From NCBI GenBank assembly GCA_009767595.1, contig VSDK01009657.1:57787-121786 (forward strand): DNA of 64,000 nucleotides. The letters are read 5' to 3'. The notes under the pieces were generated by a model that was not told where the DNA came from, did not search any database, and saw nothing but the letters and a program-made list of their open reading frames with translations. The stretch's first letter is position 1; each line of letters starts with the position of its first letter. The stretch is from Symbiodinium kawagutii. Its lineage: Eukaryota > Sar > Dinophyceae > Suessiales > Symbiodiniaceae. A program made the translations under genes and the position numbers. Below, in pieces: positions 11,215 through 23,796 of the stretch.

Positions 11215-11315
11215 AACCGTTCTAAAAGTGCCTTGAAAAAGTGTTTGAAACAGGAAACTAATTGCAAAGGGTCCGGAACATGAGCTTCCAAGCAAGTTTG
11301 GGGCTGGAAAAAGAA
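11215..11315 (-). repeat. Inverted copy of the 9.8-kb tandem unit
   Basis: The reverse complement reads CCAGCCCCAAACTTGCTTGG followed by AGCTCATGTTCCGGACC, matching the second unit at 9890-9990 closely, about 1.3 kb away and in opposite orientation. Confidence 0.7.
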
Positions 11316-11752
11316 GAAAAAAATGATTTCAAAATAATTCGAAAAGTGACATGGATAACTGTAACTAGCGGCTAGCGGATGAACGTGAAGCTGTTGATCA
11401 CTCACTCTTGAAATCACTTCAGTTTTGACCACCCGCTTTTGAAAACAATTTGAAATTAAGGAAAACAAAATTCAAAATGTTCAGATTCTTGCTAATTTTT
11501 AAGGTCTTAATCTTTATCCTTTCATCTGGATAGAGGCATATACAAACATCTGGAGCAACGCATGTGCAGCGCATCTACTCTGAAAGAATCAATTCTATAA
11601 GAATTTGAGGGGCTCGATATTTTTTCCGTCCCTACGGGTATGTACATGATTATTATTCCACATATCCAATTATACTCCATCAGGGCTCCGGTACCAACAT
11701 CCACGAGGGAATGACAGACCAAAAATGACTGGTTGCTAACGACTCGAATGTC

Positions 11753-11755
11753 CGC

Positions 11756-11814
<59 letters not shown>

Positions 11815-11909
11815 GGATGAGGATGATGAGGATGATGACGACGAGGATGATGATGAGGATGATGATGATGATGAGGATGATGAGGATGATGACGACGAGG
11901 ATGATGATG

Positions 11910-11955
<46 letters not shown>

Positions 11956-11956
11956 C
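11753..11956. repeat. (GAT)n microsatellite with higher-order duplication
   Basis: About 200 bp of GAT with GAG and GAC interruptions. The motif GATGATGACGACGAGGATGA occurs twice, 60 bp apart, showing an internal segmental duplication. All six frames give homopolymers (Met, Asp, His, Ser, Ile), which explains the apparent ORFs. Confidence 0.9.
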
Positions 11957-11959
11957 AAC

Positions 11960-13590
11960 GATCATGACGACGATCATTGCGATGATCATGACGATGGTCC
12001 GAACACATCAGACAACCAGCTCAGGCAAAGCTCAAAGACTGATAGGCAAGGTGCAGTAGCCACCCTCGCTGGTCATTGCTACATCACCAGGGGTACTTCT
12101 CTGTTGGTACTGCTGGTGAACCAGAGACTATTTATGATGATAGTGATATCACTTTAGACGGCAGTGACCAGTACTAGTGCTACAAGTAAAGTACATAGTG
12201 AGTATATAATTGTTGTCAATGATGGGGTTCACTAGTGACTGGTTACTGTAATGATGGTGAAAGTGATCGATTTTGATACAGTTTCGGCAAAACTGCCAAC
12301 TGTCGCATGATTTGTTTACCCATGTTCCTTTCGACTGGCTGCTGGTTTGAGCCCCTGATAGATGCAACGTTTTTTTTTTCAAAAAAACATGAACAAGCTT
12401 ATGGAACATGTCTGAAACCATCCGCAAAATCGTCATTACGATGGAACTACAGTATGTATATGGAATTACAGATTATAGTCCTCAAACTAACCCTACCATA
12501 TCACACCCATAACTAATGATCATCCAGAAGCAATAGATCTTGAGTGATTGATTTTGAGCTATGGATACATGACTGTTCTGACCAAGTTGGCACACAAAAT
12601 ACCTATGGTTCTTCTCACTCCTACCTATATTGAGTATGTTGACCTCAAATGACATGAGACTTGGCGAGCTATGGACCACTGCCTCCAAGACATGATTTCT
12701 GTCTCGTCAAACTCCACCTCTTCGTATCCAGAGGGTCCTAAATCCTTCCATGTGGGCAGTCCTCCAAGGAAAAATCTCACCAAGAATACCATAATGAAAC
12801 AATCGGGGATGTTTTGCGGTCGATGTTGCTACCATCTGCAATATCAATCCACAACATCAAGCGTCATCATTGTTTACTGGAGACCTTGCAATCATTGTTG
12901 TCACTTTCCATTGCTGTTGTTGCTGCTATCATTTTGACGGTTATTGTTGGTGGCGTTGTGCAAAGAGATCAAAAAGGCCTCCTCATCAACAGTGAGGGGC
13001 ACGATGATGACGTCAAAGTTCGACCTTGGCAGTTTCAATCCAAAGGACCACTGTACCAGACCGTACCATCTAGCAATAATTCACGAGAAGGGACAGCCGT
13101 GAGCATCCTTCCTGTCAATTCAAAAATCAATTGATCAATCTGTAACTCATGGTTGGTACTGTAATAATTCATGAAAATTATTTAGAAAGAACCATAGGAT
13201 ACCATAAGCAACAATAGGGTAATAGCAATCGACAATGGCCAAGTATAAGCACTCTAGTGGCTAAAAATGACTGACGCTAGTGGCTACTATCTATTTTGTA
13301 CACAATAAGGGACAACAGTCAACAGCAGCAGCAACGACAACAACGAGAAGAAGTGCCAGGCTTGGTTCTACATGTGGTTTCCAGTGATCATCACCGGTAG
13401 TAGTATCCCCCAGGGTAAGTTGGTTAAGATTTACCATTCAACCGGCCAGATATATCTTCCATATGCGATACTTACATATAGTATATCATGTAGTTACCCT
13501 AGTCGTTTCCGGTGATTATCACCAGTACTTCCAGTGGTTATCACAAATCAACCGGTGATTTCCTACTTATTTCTAGCGGTTGATAACCAA
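11960..13590. other. Non-coding stretch
   Basis: Moderately AT-rich with CCAGTAGTG and GTGGTTATCAC words. A few short frames exist, but none has both splice signals and biased codon use. No gene is supported. Confidence 0.35.
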
Positions 13591-13604
13591 CCAGTCACCC
13601 TGGG

Positions 13605-13705
13605 TTTCTGGCCCCCAACCAGCCAATGATCCGAGTCTTCCGAGCTTCCCGGACACAGCTTTCAAGCTGCGTAGTCCGGGACGAAATTGGATCCGGTCCT
13701 GCGTG
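13605..13705 (-). CDS. Possible internal exon, product unknown
   Basis: A minus-strand island after an acceptor-like GTGTCGACACGCAG. The frame starting DRIQFRPGLRSLKAVSGK is open up to a CAG|GGTGAC junction. A neighbouring frame is also open, so the call is weak. Confidence 0.25.
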
Positions 13706-14199
13706 TCGACACCGTGAAATGTGAGCCACAGCACCATCCCAGAACAGCCAAGAGGAGAACTTTGGTTCATGAACATTCATATGTCTGGTTAAACATTGTG
13801 TAGTGAGCATCAGTGAGCAACAACAAACCAAAAGTGTACTTCATCTGATCTCCCAGGACTTTTTTCTTCAAATTCCTGACCTTTGGATCCTCACTGGCCT
13901 GATAGCAACAGCCAGCTTGAGAGCCTCTGGGAAAAGCTCGGAAACCACAGATGGCTCATCCTCGTCTTCTTTGATATGGCCAAGGGTCCCAAATGGGCTA
14001 TCTCACCAAAAACAGGGGTTCTAACAGTAATCTATAACCTGTAGTCACAAAATAGGATAATTAAGCAGCCTCGATAAGCAATTACCATTACTTGGATGTG
14101 CATTCCCAGTTAGTAGCTGGTTACATGCACCTTGGTTTCATCGGGTTGACCCACCATGAAGGGTCACCGTGCTGGTCATAGGTTGTCACCACGTTCCCA

Positions 14200-14700
14200 A
14201 GGTGAGCCCTGCCTCAGACTTCAAAGCTTGGAAGACATCATCCACTTCTGCCGTCCAGGTGCATCCCTCCAGCCTTGGAGTATCACATCACTCAACCGTT
14301 GCCGCCGGGACTGGGGACTGGTTCCATCCGGAAAAACGCTCACATTCGGCTGAAGGTTCATTGGTTTGTGGTGCTTTGGAGCATGGTCTTTTAGTCTGGT
14401 ATCTCCATGTGCCGTGGATTTTGAGTATGGTCTTTGGATATAGATCCATGTGAAATTCACGCGGTGATGACTTTCACCACCAGGAGTCTTTACCAAGTGG
14501 GTCAAGGGAGAGTGTACGCCCCAGCTGTTCACATCCCAGCCCGCCATGACCAGTCACGGTTCGTCCAACTGTTGGGATGGGTTGACTACCCAGCTCGCCA
14601 TGACCATGGTAACATGACAGGTCACACCTTGCCCGCTCTGAGAGCACCCGCTGAACCGTAGCAGTTCGCCAATGTCCTGGCGGCCACATGCCCATGCTGA
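14200..14700. other. GC-rich exon-like islands, strand unresolved
   Basis: Two islands (about 14200-14350 and 14510-14690) have open frames on both strands. Minus candidates include one ending in QKWMMSSKL-stop and one ending at donor GGGCAAG|GTGTGA. The second island contains a short imperfect repeat, CCCGCCATGACCAGTCACGG / CTCGCCATGACCATGG. No family recognised. Confidence 0.3.
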
Positions 14701-14914
14701 GTTACTCGCACCCAACATGAACCGACAAAAATGGGTGTGGAAAAAATGCTTACCAGGTCCTCACGGCTGTTGGAAACAGCCATTTGTGCATAGCTAGTTG
14801 TGCACAATTATCTGCGCAAATGTTTCTACAAAAGTCACTGTCACCCCCTTGTGGATCCCACTTTACGGTCACCCCCTAAGGGTGGATCCTTACAGAAATT
14901 GATCACGGTGTGGA

Positions 14915-15043
14915 TCACTTGGACCGTCCTGGCTGTCGGAATGTGGCGATGCGCTCTTGATACCAGAGCCTGCTCTGCACATGGCGAAGCGAGCCGAGGG
15001 CCGCAGTGATGGCGAGCGCTGGGTCCGTGGGTTTGAACATGAG
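14915..15043 (-). CDS. Candidate terminal exon, product unknown
   Basis: Acceptor GCCGCTCAG is followed by 43 codons in phase ending in TGA; the peptide contains TDPALAITAALGSLRHVQSR and about 79% of third positions are G/C. The plus strand is also open and protein-like (containing HMAKRAEGRSDGERWVRGFE), so orientation is unresolved. The plus-strand word CATGGCGAAGCGAG recurs on the minus strand near 27600. Confidence 0.35.
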   Translation of the reverse strand, partial: LMFKPTDPALAITAALGSLRHVQSRLWYQERIATFRQPGRSK

Positions 15044-16239
15044 CTGAGCGGCTTATGGTTCAAGTATAGGGTTTATGGTCAAAACTGATGATTATATGAA
15101 AATATATAAATTGTATAAATATGATGATCAGGAAGTGGATAATGCCTACTTGTCATACCATTTCTTTTAGTCAGGAAGGGTTCAACCATAGTTATGGTAT
15201 ACAAAATCATGTACAATAATACGGGTGAACTGACTATGGTCAATGATGGTAAGTGATGGCTTATGCTGGTTGATAATGGTTGCATAATGATGATTTGATG
15301 CCCTGGGGTGCTTTGCATCAGCAGCTGTATGGTTGCTATGTCTCTGACTCATCACCATGTTGAGCAGTCTAAGTTACAGGTCAACGCTACCGGTTGTTTG
15401 CAAGTGCGGCTGTGTATGATCACAGTAGTGACTATATCATTTGGGTAAATCATTGATGATGGGCATTGATTAGGAATGATGACATATAAAGAGGTGATGA
15501 TTAGCAAATGAATAATGACTTGACTAGTAATTAAAAGTAAAGAATGAATATGGATGATGATTAGGAATGATGCCTTTTTCAACCGGGCATGTGGCTGATT
15601 GAGCAGCGTATTGAGCACCGTTATTCATCAACTTGTCAGTTGACCAATAATCATGGTGACTAACAGTGGCTAGTGGATTGGTAGTCACAACATGATATCA
15701 GTCAACACTATGACAAACCATTGTTTGATTGACAATTGTTTGCCAATCATCATGGTGACTAGCAATCAAAAGTTCTACCAGCCCTTGACAAATTGATTGG
15801 TAGTCACAGCGACCGATGCCAGGGCATTTCCAACCCATCATGTTCAACGGTGAGCCAATAGTCAGGGTGTTGATTATGGCCATCTATGACCCATTACAGC
15901 TATAGCCATATTTTGAACTAAAGCCACCTCTATCGATCTAATAACATAGCAAGATGGATCAATAATTGATCATTACAACCACCATTCAAGCATCGTAAAT
16001 CAAAGTAAAAACCATTCATCAAATTTAATCACCCCTATTGACCACTAACTTACCACTAATTTACCTTACCAATCATGTACCATTGATTTACCAATTCACT
16101 TACTGTACTGTTCATTTACAATTTACTTGCCATTCAGTTCCCATTCACTTACCATTCTTTACTTTTCATTATCCACTACTTCCCACTCTTTACCATTCAT
16201 TCAGCATCACAAGTCAAATCATCAGAACTCATTCCTCAC

Positions 16240-16383
16240 TGCTCGCGCGTTGCCAATCATGTGCCCGGCTCCGCAGCAGCGCTTTGATGCCCAGTAGCCA
16301 TTCGCAAAGGCACGGCGGGCTGAAGCCGAAGAGCTCATGCTGCACGGCATCCTGAAAGGATCGATAGAAGCCAAGGATGGTGA
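16240..16383. CDS. Exon-like island open on both strands
   Basis: Minus reading: acceptor CGATCCTTTCAG, then DAVQHELFGFSPPCLCEWLL..., ending at donor GTGAGGA (112 bases, 73% G/C third positions). Plus reading: acceptor TTCGCAAAG, then ARRAEAEELMLHGILKGSI..., ending at donor GTGAGCC near 16384. Both have canonical signals, so it is probably one real exon of unknown strand. Product unknown. Confidence 0.45.
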
Positions 16384-16389
16384 GCCATA

Positions 16390-16480
16390 TCGACATACGG
16401 GAATCTGGTACCAAGTGTATATGCATGTGTATACATATATATATGTATATATAGATATATATGTATACATGTATGATTGT
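16390..16480. repeat. TATA/GTATAC dinucleotide-rich tract
   Basis: Alternating ATAT and GTATAC words. Tyr/Ile/His-rich frames from this tract are artefacts. Confidence 0.6.
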
Positions 16481-17491
16481 CGGTATACGCACATATTGTA
16501 GGAAAATTAACCGTGATCATTTTGGTATTATATATGATTAATAAACGTTTATAAACATATTGACTTTTATGTGTACATATTGCAATAGTACGTAGCAATA
16601 CTATGCATTTTCTGAACATTGCATCACAGGTTGTATCACAGGGCTGATCGTGGCTAATTCTAAGGTCACTATTACCCAGCCGAAGCCATGGTATAACACT
16701 TTTACTACGCGATTACTTTTGGCAATAGGATTGTCATAGTATCCTACAGGGCAATCCCTCATCTGGTACAATGTATGGACGTGACCACAACAAGTAGAGA
16801 TTAATCAACAGGTACAGTATAGAGCTACGGAATGCTAGGGACACATGTTGCTACAGCGGAGCATGTCTTAATCATTCGCTCGGCCACCGATTAAATCCTG
16901 GTTGATTTCGATGAATTGCTGGACTGGGTGGTCCTGATTGCCCACCACGTAGCTCCAACACCATCAGCAAAAATACTCAGGTAAACGACCAAGAATGCAA
17001 TCTCAGAAACCTATACTCAAGTTGGCCATCATCATCCTACCAAAAGGTTGGATATCATCATCCTACCTGAAGGTTGGCTATCATAATGTTGCCTGACAGT
17101 CATCATAGTCAACTAATATGTGGGTTCAGTGGCTGTTGCAGCCGAGGTGCGGTCCAGGTCCGGTTACGAGGGCCGGTGTGGAAACTCAACTCCTGGGCCA
17201 AGAAATCTGCTGGTAGGCACATGAATGAGCAAATGCAGATATTTGATAAGGGATAGTAATATTTTAATAGGACAAAATTTGATAAGGGATAGTAATACTT
17301 GATTAGCAATGCTTGATCAATGTTTTGGTAGGGGATTATAATGGTAAATAGTGGTTCATGATGAGGGATAATAAGCAACAACAAGACCAATACAGTGTTT
17401 GATGAATGGTTTTTTTACGGGATTATCATGGTGAATGATAGGGACTAATAGAGGATACTCACCAACAATAATAGTGAAACAACTACAACAT

Positions 17492-17602
17492 GGGGGTTTC
17501 TCAAGCCAGTTTGGGAACCCCGAAAAGTATGGTTGGTTTACAACTAAAAATGTTTAATAAACAGGATTATTTAAGGGTACTCCTATAACTTGAGAAATCA
17601 CC
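17492..17602. mobile_element. MITE-like element (GGTGGTTTCTCAA family)
   Basis: The left end reads GGGGGTTTCTCAAGCCAG. The right end in reverse complement reads GGTGATTTCTCAAGTTATAGG. Both ends are flanked by AT (…CAT and AT…). Length is 111 bp, with no coding capacity. Confidence 0.6.
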
Positions 17603-18463
17603 ATAGTACTGTCTGACAAAGCTGATAATCCTTGACAAAGTGGAAAATGCTCTATAGGGTCTGACAACTTGAGTGATCCTTGATACTGTTTCATAGATTC
17701 ATAGTCCACTACAAGGTTGCTGGCGCACTACTGCTCTTTCATAATTATATTTTATCCTTGATAAGGTTCCAGAAAACATAATCGGCAAAATTTCAACATA
17801 ATAGCATATACCAAGAATTGCTAGTTGAAAATAACTCAAAAGCAATACCTAGCAAACACGTACAATCATGATGATAACCTGCGTTCTCGATCGCTGTGAA
17901 TATGGTTGGGCCTAAAAAAGTCATGATACGTGATCATAATCATAAGAAGACATGGTTGATAAGAGCTATAGAGTAGCTAAAACCAATTAGCCGCAGTCAT
18001 GCTTTGGTCTATGAGGGCAAACGCCGCTGGGTATGTCCTGGTTCACAATGGTGGCAAGTAGAGGTTTCCAGTATCTGATTTAGTTCGTAAAATCACCTGG
18101 GTAATGCTCGGGAATCATCAACAAACAAATCATCGCAGATTGGCTAGCGCCAGATTCACCTCCATGGCCATGCCCCGGTGACATCCCCTATGACTTGGAG
18201 CTGTAGCAGCCAGCTGTCACCACAGTTGACCACGTAGTTGATCGACGGTCACCGTTAATCGGTTCACCAAGGTTCTGGAAACCTGGACCGATCAATTGAT
18301 TGACGCTTGTCGACCGATGATTCATAGCACTCATGGCCATAAAATGGCGGACATACCAGGCGACTACTTGACGATCTTCTTCAATCCCCCGGAACATGGT
18401 CAGCACTCAAGTGCTTCGTTCTTCAAAAACTTTTGTGCATCTAAATTCATTTAATGCAAAACA

Positions 18464-18604
18464 TCATTCAATGTCAAGGGGCGCAAATTGAGCATACGAC
18501 GATGGACGCAGCCAACGACGCAGCTCAAAGACCGGGTGCAGGTCGCAGGCTGAAGACAGGTCAACGCCGAGCCACTGGGGGGGCCAAGTCCGCTTTGCCA
18601 CCGT
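18464..18604 (-). CDS. Candidate terminal exon, product unknown
   Basis: Minus-strand acceptor GCGTTGCAG is followed by 47 codons in phase ending at TGA (18466-18464). The peptide contains WPPQWLGVDLSSACDLHPVF and has 63% G/C third positions, higher than the competing frames. A plus frame (MDAANDAAQRPGAGRRLK) is open over the same bases. No family recognised. Confidence 0.4.
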   Translation of the reverse strand, partial: TVAKRTWPPQWLGVDLSSACDLHPVFELRRWLRPSSYAQFAPLDIE

Positions 18605-18699
18605 CTGCAACGCAACACCATGAGGGAACCATCTGAGGCCACGTCATCAGTTTCGGATTCAGCATGCTCGGATAGGCCGTCGTCAGGATGAATTGGTTT

Positions 18700-19500
18700 C
18701 TGCTGTTGTGGGTTGCAAGTTGATCACCCTGAGTTAGAGTTGCCTCGGCGCTATTAACGGTTTATGTTCAAGAACCACGAACGAAATTAATGAAACTACA
18801 TATTCACCAATTTGATGCCTTTCAAACGATCAATAACGACGATAGGTATTGGTCAGGATACATTACGAATGGTTGTTATGGGGTACAAATGCAAGAATGA
18901 TTTGGGTAAACCATTATCAATGATCTAGGCATACAGCCAGTAATAACTGCAGTGGTGACGTGTTATTGCTGCATGGCAAATCATTCATGCTTATTCATCA
19001 GCGTGGAAGGTTGGTCATCATCGCCAAGGGGTCATTCATGGTTGGCCATGCGCAGTTGATCTTAATCGCGAATTTCCATTAACACCCAGTCAGAGATAAT
19101 CATCAAGTAATTGATGGAAGGCGATTCCAAACTTGTAATCGTTCATTGATTGGTGTTTAATATCGGCCAATGTTTGTTTAGCGATGCTTTATCTGCTGGT
19201 AACGATTTGTCAATTCCTATTGATCAACACTACGAATTCTCCCGTTACTTATCATCGACGCCAATTAGCACCATGTACTAGAAATCCATTTGGACAATTC
19301 AATGCGTAATCATTAGTGACCGCTAGACATCTATAATCATTAAGGACGAGTCGATTGTTTTCCAAATCTAATCTAATCATGTCATTTTTCATGGACTAGA
19401 AATCAATATTAACCACCAAAAGCAACTAGTCCGGTAGTCCAGTAGTCTTCAATAAATGGAATCACCAAAAATCAGTTTCAACCACCGATACTCTAACCAT
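18700..19500. other. Non-coding stretch with TGGTTGAT/ATCAACCA background
   Basis: AT-rich, no frame worth reporting. The degenerate words ATCATTRATGG and CCAATT are typical of the background in this window. Confidence 0.4.
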
Positions 19501-19508
19501 GACATCAC

Positions 19509-19946
19509 AGGTATACTTAGCCAGAGAAGGTCTAGGCAGCGCGTTGTGGCCATTACTAGCGCTGACTAGCACGCGAAAGATTCCTACGCGCCGCAACTTC
19601 CTAAGCTCTTTCGTCAAGTTTGGCTTACGCAAGAATTTTTCAAGGTGGCCTCACGTGATCATTTTTGACAGCGAAATACCGTAACACAGCCCTTCTCTGA
19701 AAAGAGCCATGCTGCGGCATCCTCATGATCAGTAAGAAGCTACCGCTTGCCTTGCCTTTGATATATTTGGAAACTCGTTTTCAACGGGGTTCTAAGAGGT
19801 CAGCAATTGCTTTCTGTGGGGTTTCTGCACTTGGTGGTGCAGGACAGTGAGCATCATAACCGGAGCCGATACAATATGATGGAACCAGGCTCGATGCAGG
19901 CCGTTGCTTCATCCTTGAAATCGCTAGCTGGATCTTCAGGATGGCC
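19509..19946 (-). repeat. Dispersed ~440-bp repeat, copy A
   Basis: Matches the reverse complement of 30107-30556 over about 440 bases with roughly 90% identity. Homology runs from GCTAGCGATTTCAA to GCTAAGTATACCT. On the minus strand it contains the end of an open frame, FKDEATACIEPGSIILYRLR, with a stop conserved in both copies, and this may be the 3' end of a gene or retrogene. No terminal repeats or poly-A were seen. Confidence 0.75.
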
Positions 19947-20075
19947 TAGCATCCTCCAAATCCGACTGCGAAGTTTCTTCTGTTCTAGGACTGCCACATC
20001 TAAACTGGAAAAGATCTGCCTAGGGCCCGCTGTAATCCCGATCCCTCTGCAGCTCCGCCGTGTCCCCGCCAATGC
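19860..20075 (-). CDS. Open frame ending inside repeat copy A, unknown
   Basis: The minus frame VAVLEQKKLRSRIWRMLGH...DFKDEATACIEPG...RLRL-stop is open for about 70 codons. Only its last ~25 codons are shared with the copy at 30 kb; homology stops at CTAGCGATTTC, preceded here by CCAG, which could be an exon boundary. Not recognised. Confidence 0.3.
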
Positions 20076-20875
20076 TTGCTAAAGGGAGAGCAACTTCAGC
20101 TAGCTGACGCTAGCTCTTGTGATCAGCCAATTCCATTACACACTAAATCAACCACGCTGATCCCCCCAAAAAACAAGACCAACGTCCAAACGCATCTAGA
20201 CCTGGGAAGGATACCTGTTAAACCGTCGCTCCTGGTTGGGGTTCGAGCCGGTTTTGGGAGCTGGTGTCACGATGATTAATTATTCCTCTAAAGCTCTTTA
20301 GAGCACCAAAAGAATCGTTTGTTGGGCTTACCAATTACGCTGTCCATCAAACGATTTCTGAGACCTCAAGGTTGAGCAAGCGAGGGCTCTTTGGTCTAAG
20401 TGACGTAATTCTGTAACAAGCAGCCCTCAAAGTATACCGGGGCCCGCCTCTGGGGCGCGCACTCGAACGCGAAAGGGGATGACCCATGATTTATCAATAG
20501 TTGCAAAAAAACCGACAGGATTCCCCATCTTACTTTTTTTGGCTTTTACGAAAGACCGGACCAACCAACTGAGCTCAAGACTGAGCAGCCATCGTTGCAC
20601 AAGACCTACAGAGCTTCTACCGGAGTTCAGTGCTGAACTTGGATGCGCAAAGATTTCTTGATGGAATCTACGCACCATGCAGGTATTAGCTCGCCAGCAC
20701 CCTGTTATTGGCGATGTTAGAACCCTATGTTCATGGGCTATACTCACGGATGGTTGTTGAAGATCAACAGATTCCCTTGCTGACGAGATGCCGGCCAGCT
20801 GGAGGTTGTGTTGGATTATCATTGCGGTATGAATCCAGTGGCAATGATGCGGCTGCCTACCAGCCATCATATGCT

Positions 20876-20965
20876 GGTTTCTCAAATAGGGGTGCCCCAA
20901 ATCATCCAATACAAATCACATCCAGTTTTGGGGTGATGGTTCTTATTGATGGTTGCCACCTGTTT
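20876..20965. mobile_element. Partial MITE-like element
   Basis: GGTTTCTCAAATAGGGGTGC and CCCAAATCATCCAATAC match the left end of the family. The right end (GGTGATGG...TTGCCACC) is poorly preserved. Confidence 0.4.
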
Positions 20966-21704
20966 CATTTTTTTTAGTGATGGTTGGTTCACGATGCCGC
21001 ATCCTGGATATTTAGCGGTTGCTTCATGGCCAAATCCATGATTCATGACGTTGGTTGATATTTCTTGGGCCATCCCGCATGAAGATTGGACATTCCCAGC
21101 CATGCCCTTGTTTCACCAGCGACCATCAACCAAGCAAAATCTAACCACATTTTTCACCACCAGTTGTCAAACGCCAATCTGAAACTCAATACCAACCATC
21201 ACCGACCATCACAAACCATCATGGTCACCACGAATCAGCCGATGTACTCTACATCAAATGACCAACTTTAAAGACTGACTTCGAGGACCAGCTTAGCTTC
21301 AAAGACTGACTTCGAGGACCAAATGTACAGTGGGGAGGTTTACCATCAAATATCATGGTCGCTTGTTGATCTCCATAGATCCCCCCTCTGGGCTGAGCCT
21401 GAGCAGCGCACGATGAAAAAGAGCACGGTGGTTGCTGCATAACCATGACAAACCCTCCTTTTCACCATCATTTCATGGTTATGGAAATTAATGACGGTTA
21501 TGTGAAGCAAAGCTCTTTTCAACCTCATTTCAGCGAAGGTGACATAGCCATTGCGGAATGCCCTGTGGAGGATGCCCTAGGATTCTGCGAATCACTGCAG
21601 GGATTTCACTTCCCATAATTGTCACTTCCGGGAATAATCACAATCCCTGAGCTAATCATAGAAATGATACTGGAAGAGTTCTGGAAAAATCTTCGGCACG
21701 GTAT

Positions 21705-21870
21705 TCCCCACCTGCCAGGTGAGGGTTGTTGAATTTTATGTTAGCTGACTTCTCCTCTCCTCTCCTTCCCTGTTGCCACGACAATCCACGCCCAGTATTC
21801 CCTGCGGGGCCTCAACCACGACCATCCACGCCCAGTGTTCCCTGCCGGACCTCAACTTCCCTGCCAAAAG
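21705..21870 (+). repeat. Leader of satellite array 1
   Basis: CACCTGCCAGGTGAGGGTTG, then TTTTATGTTAGCTG, a CTCCTC tract and CCTGCCGGACCTCAAC. The same blocks in the same order precede the large array at 37.93 kb, so leader and array move or duplicate together. Confidence 0.7.
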
Positions 21871-22643
21871 CTATGCCAGATACAATGCCAAAAACTCTGC
21901 CAGATACAACGCCAAAAGCTGTAGAACGTCAGAAGCTACGCCAGATAGAATACCAAAAGCTATGCCAGACACAACGCCAAAAGGTATGGCAGATAGAATG
22001 CCAAAAGCTATGCCAGATACAATGCCAAAAGCTATGCCAGATACAACGACAAAAGCGATGCCAGATATAATGCGAAAAACTATGCCAGCCAAAAAAGATG
22101 CCAGATAGAATGCGACAAGCTCTGCAAGATAAAAAGGCAAGAAGCTATGCCAGAAAGAATGTCAAAAGCTACGCCAGATAAAATGCGAAAAGCTTTGCCA
22201 GATAGAATGCCAAAAACTCTGCCAGATACAATGCCAAAAGCTACACCGAATAGAATGTCAGAAGCTATGCCAAATAAAATGTCAGAAGCTATGCCAGATA
22301 GAATGCCGAAAGCTACGCCGAATAAAATGTCAGAAGCTATGCCAAATAAAATGTCAGAAGCTATGCCAGATAGAATGCCGAAAGCTACGCCGAATAAAAT
22401 GTCAGAAGCTATGCCAAATAAAATGTCAGAAGCTATGCCAGATAGAATGCCGAAAGCTACGCCGAATAAAATGTCAGAAGCTATGCCAAATAGAATGTCA
22501 GAAGCTACAACAGATAGAATGCCAAAAGCTATGCCAGATAGAATGCCAGAAGCTATGCCAGAAAGAATGTCAAAAGCCAAGCCAGATACAATGCGAAAAG
22601 CTTTGCCAGATAGAATGCCAAAAGCTATGCCAGATAGGAAATA
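21871..22643 (+). repeat. 12/24-bp satellite, array 1 (ATGCCAAAAGCT / ATGCCAGATACA)
   Basis: About 770 bp of 12-base subunits alternating ATGCCAAAAGCT and ATGCCAGATANA. Between about 22300 and 22500 a 72-bp higher-order unit (six subunits, with GAATAAAATGTCAGAAGC) repeats about three times with almost no changes. Indels interrupt the frame near 21930 and 22100. The plus frame reads MPKAMPDT/MPDR; every other frame is also open. Probably a satellite and not a gene. Confidence 0.9.
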
Positions 22644-23154
22644 ATTTGTCAGCGCAATGATATAATAAGGTTATGTGTCAACATAAGTCAATAGTTCTAT
22701 CATCTATTATGTACTTAGTACTGACGGACATGTATCATACATAAATCAACCTATGCTATAGCGATGGACGCGTTCTAAGTACCAGAACGTACCACATTAT
22801 GTCAATGATGGAATTGTTCTAAGTAGAGCGGTCGCCGGAGCCCCTCTAAGTACTGAATAGACATTTTGGATGTGTTTTTCCGTTTTGAGTAGGAGTCCGT
22901 CTCTATATATAGCATTATTCAGCCATCACTGACAGCCATCACTAACATGATTTAGCACATTTTAGCATTCATACAACCACCAACCAACCAAACTTCATGA
23001 TCAATGAAAAAACATTGCTCAGACTGATGAAATCCTATGCCAAACTATCATCATCATCACCCCTGAGTGTGCGGCTCAATCCATTGCTCGGCCACCGATC
23101 AACCCATCTTCAATTGACCACTGCAGCGACAGCTTCGCTATCGAAACGCCCTAC

Positions 23155-23241
23155 CTGGCCCCTCATCCCTGCCTTGTCGGCCTTGGACTCGCTGTCCTCG
23201 GCCTTGGGAGACGGAGGCGTCTTCTTCTCCTCGACCGCAGC
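23155..23241 (-). CDS. Internal exon with both splice sites, Lys/Glu/Ala-rich product unknown
   Basis: Minus strand: acceptor CATTCTCCGCTAG, then 29 codons in phase (AAVEEKKTPPSPKAEDSESK..., ending GMRGQ), then donor GTAGGGCG. 25 of 29 third positions are G/C, the strongest codon bias of the short islands. The charged, Pro-containing peptide is likely a disordered linker. Neighbouring exons were not identified. Confidence 0.55.
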
Positions 23242-23401
23242 CTAGCGGAGAATGGGGGTAGTGGGATGTAGTGGGGAGAATGGGTCGGTTACAAGTGGGG
23301 AGAACGGGGGTAGTGGCAAGTTTGATTTGTAGAATGAATGATGTACACTGTACACTGTTATAAGGGGATCCTTCGTCAATCATCCAAGCGCGTTAAATGG
23401 C

Positions 23402-23503
23402 GGTGTCTAAAAATAAGGGTCCCTTAAATCATCCTTGGTATTAGTCATTGGCAGCACTATACCAACCATAAGTTGGGGGGCCCGATGTGGCTTGAGAAAC
23501 CAC
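23402..23503. mobile_element. MITE-like element (GGTGGTTTCTCAA family)
   Basis: The left end is GGTGTCTAAAAATAAGGGTC. The right end in reverse complement is GTGGTTTCTCAAGCCACATC. The internal AAATCATCC next to the left end is shared with the other copies. 102 bp, no coding capacity. Confidence 0.6.
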
Positions 23504-23796
23504 AATATCAACCACCATTAACCACTGATAGCTACGAACAAAACATGCAATGGTGGGAGCGAGCCCGTACAATGGCGGGCCATTTCCACTTTGACACCTT
23601 GTGCATGGTACCAGGACCCTAATCCACAGTTTTCCTTCACTGAGCAGCATGTTGCCAATGGTCCTTATGGGTAGGTGTTTGGTCAGCATTTTGCTTCGAT
23701 CTCAGGCCCTCAAGGCTAAGCTGGAAGCAGGGCTCACATTGTATTGCACTTGAGCTGTGGCATTTGCATTGGAAACTAGGATACCTTTAGTTTCCG

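Noticed and set aside
11733-12059. Long frames of Met, Asp, His, Ser or Ile in the GAT repeat
   Set aside because: Direct translation of a trinucleotide microsatellite in all frames; no flanking coding signal.
20455-20590. tRNA-like A box (GAGCTCAGTTGG, minus strand) and weak B box (GTTCGAGTGC), suggesting a SINE
   Set aside because: The boxes are about 107 bases apart, no cloverleaf can be drawn, and no second copy or tail was found in the window.
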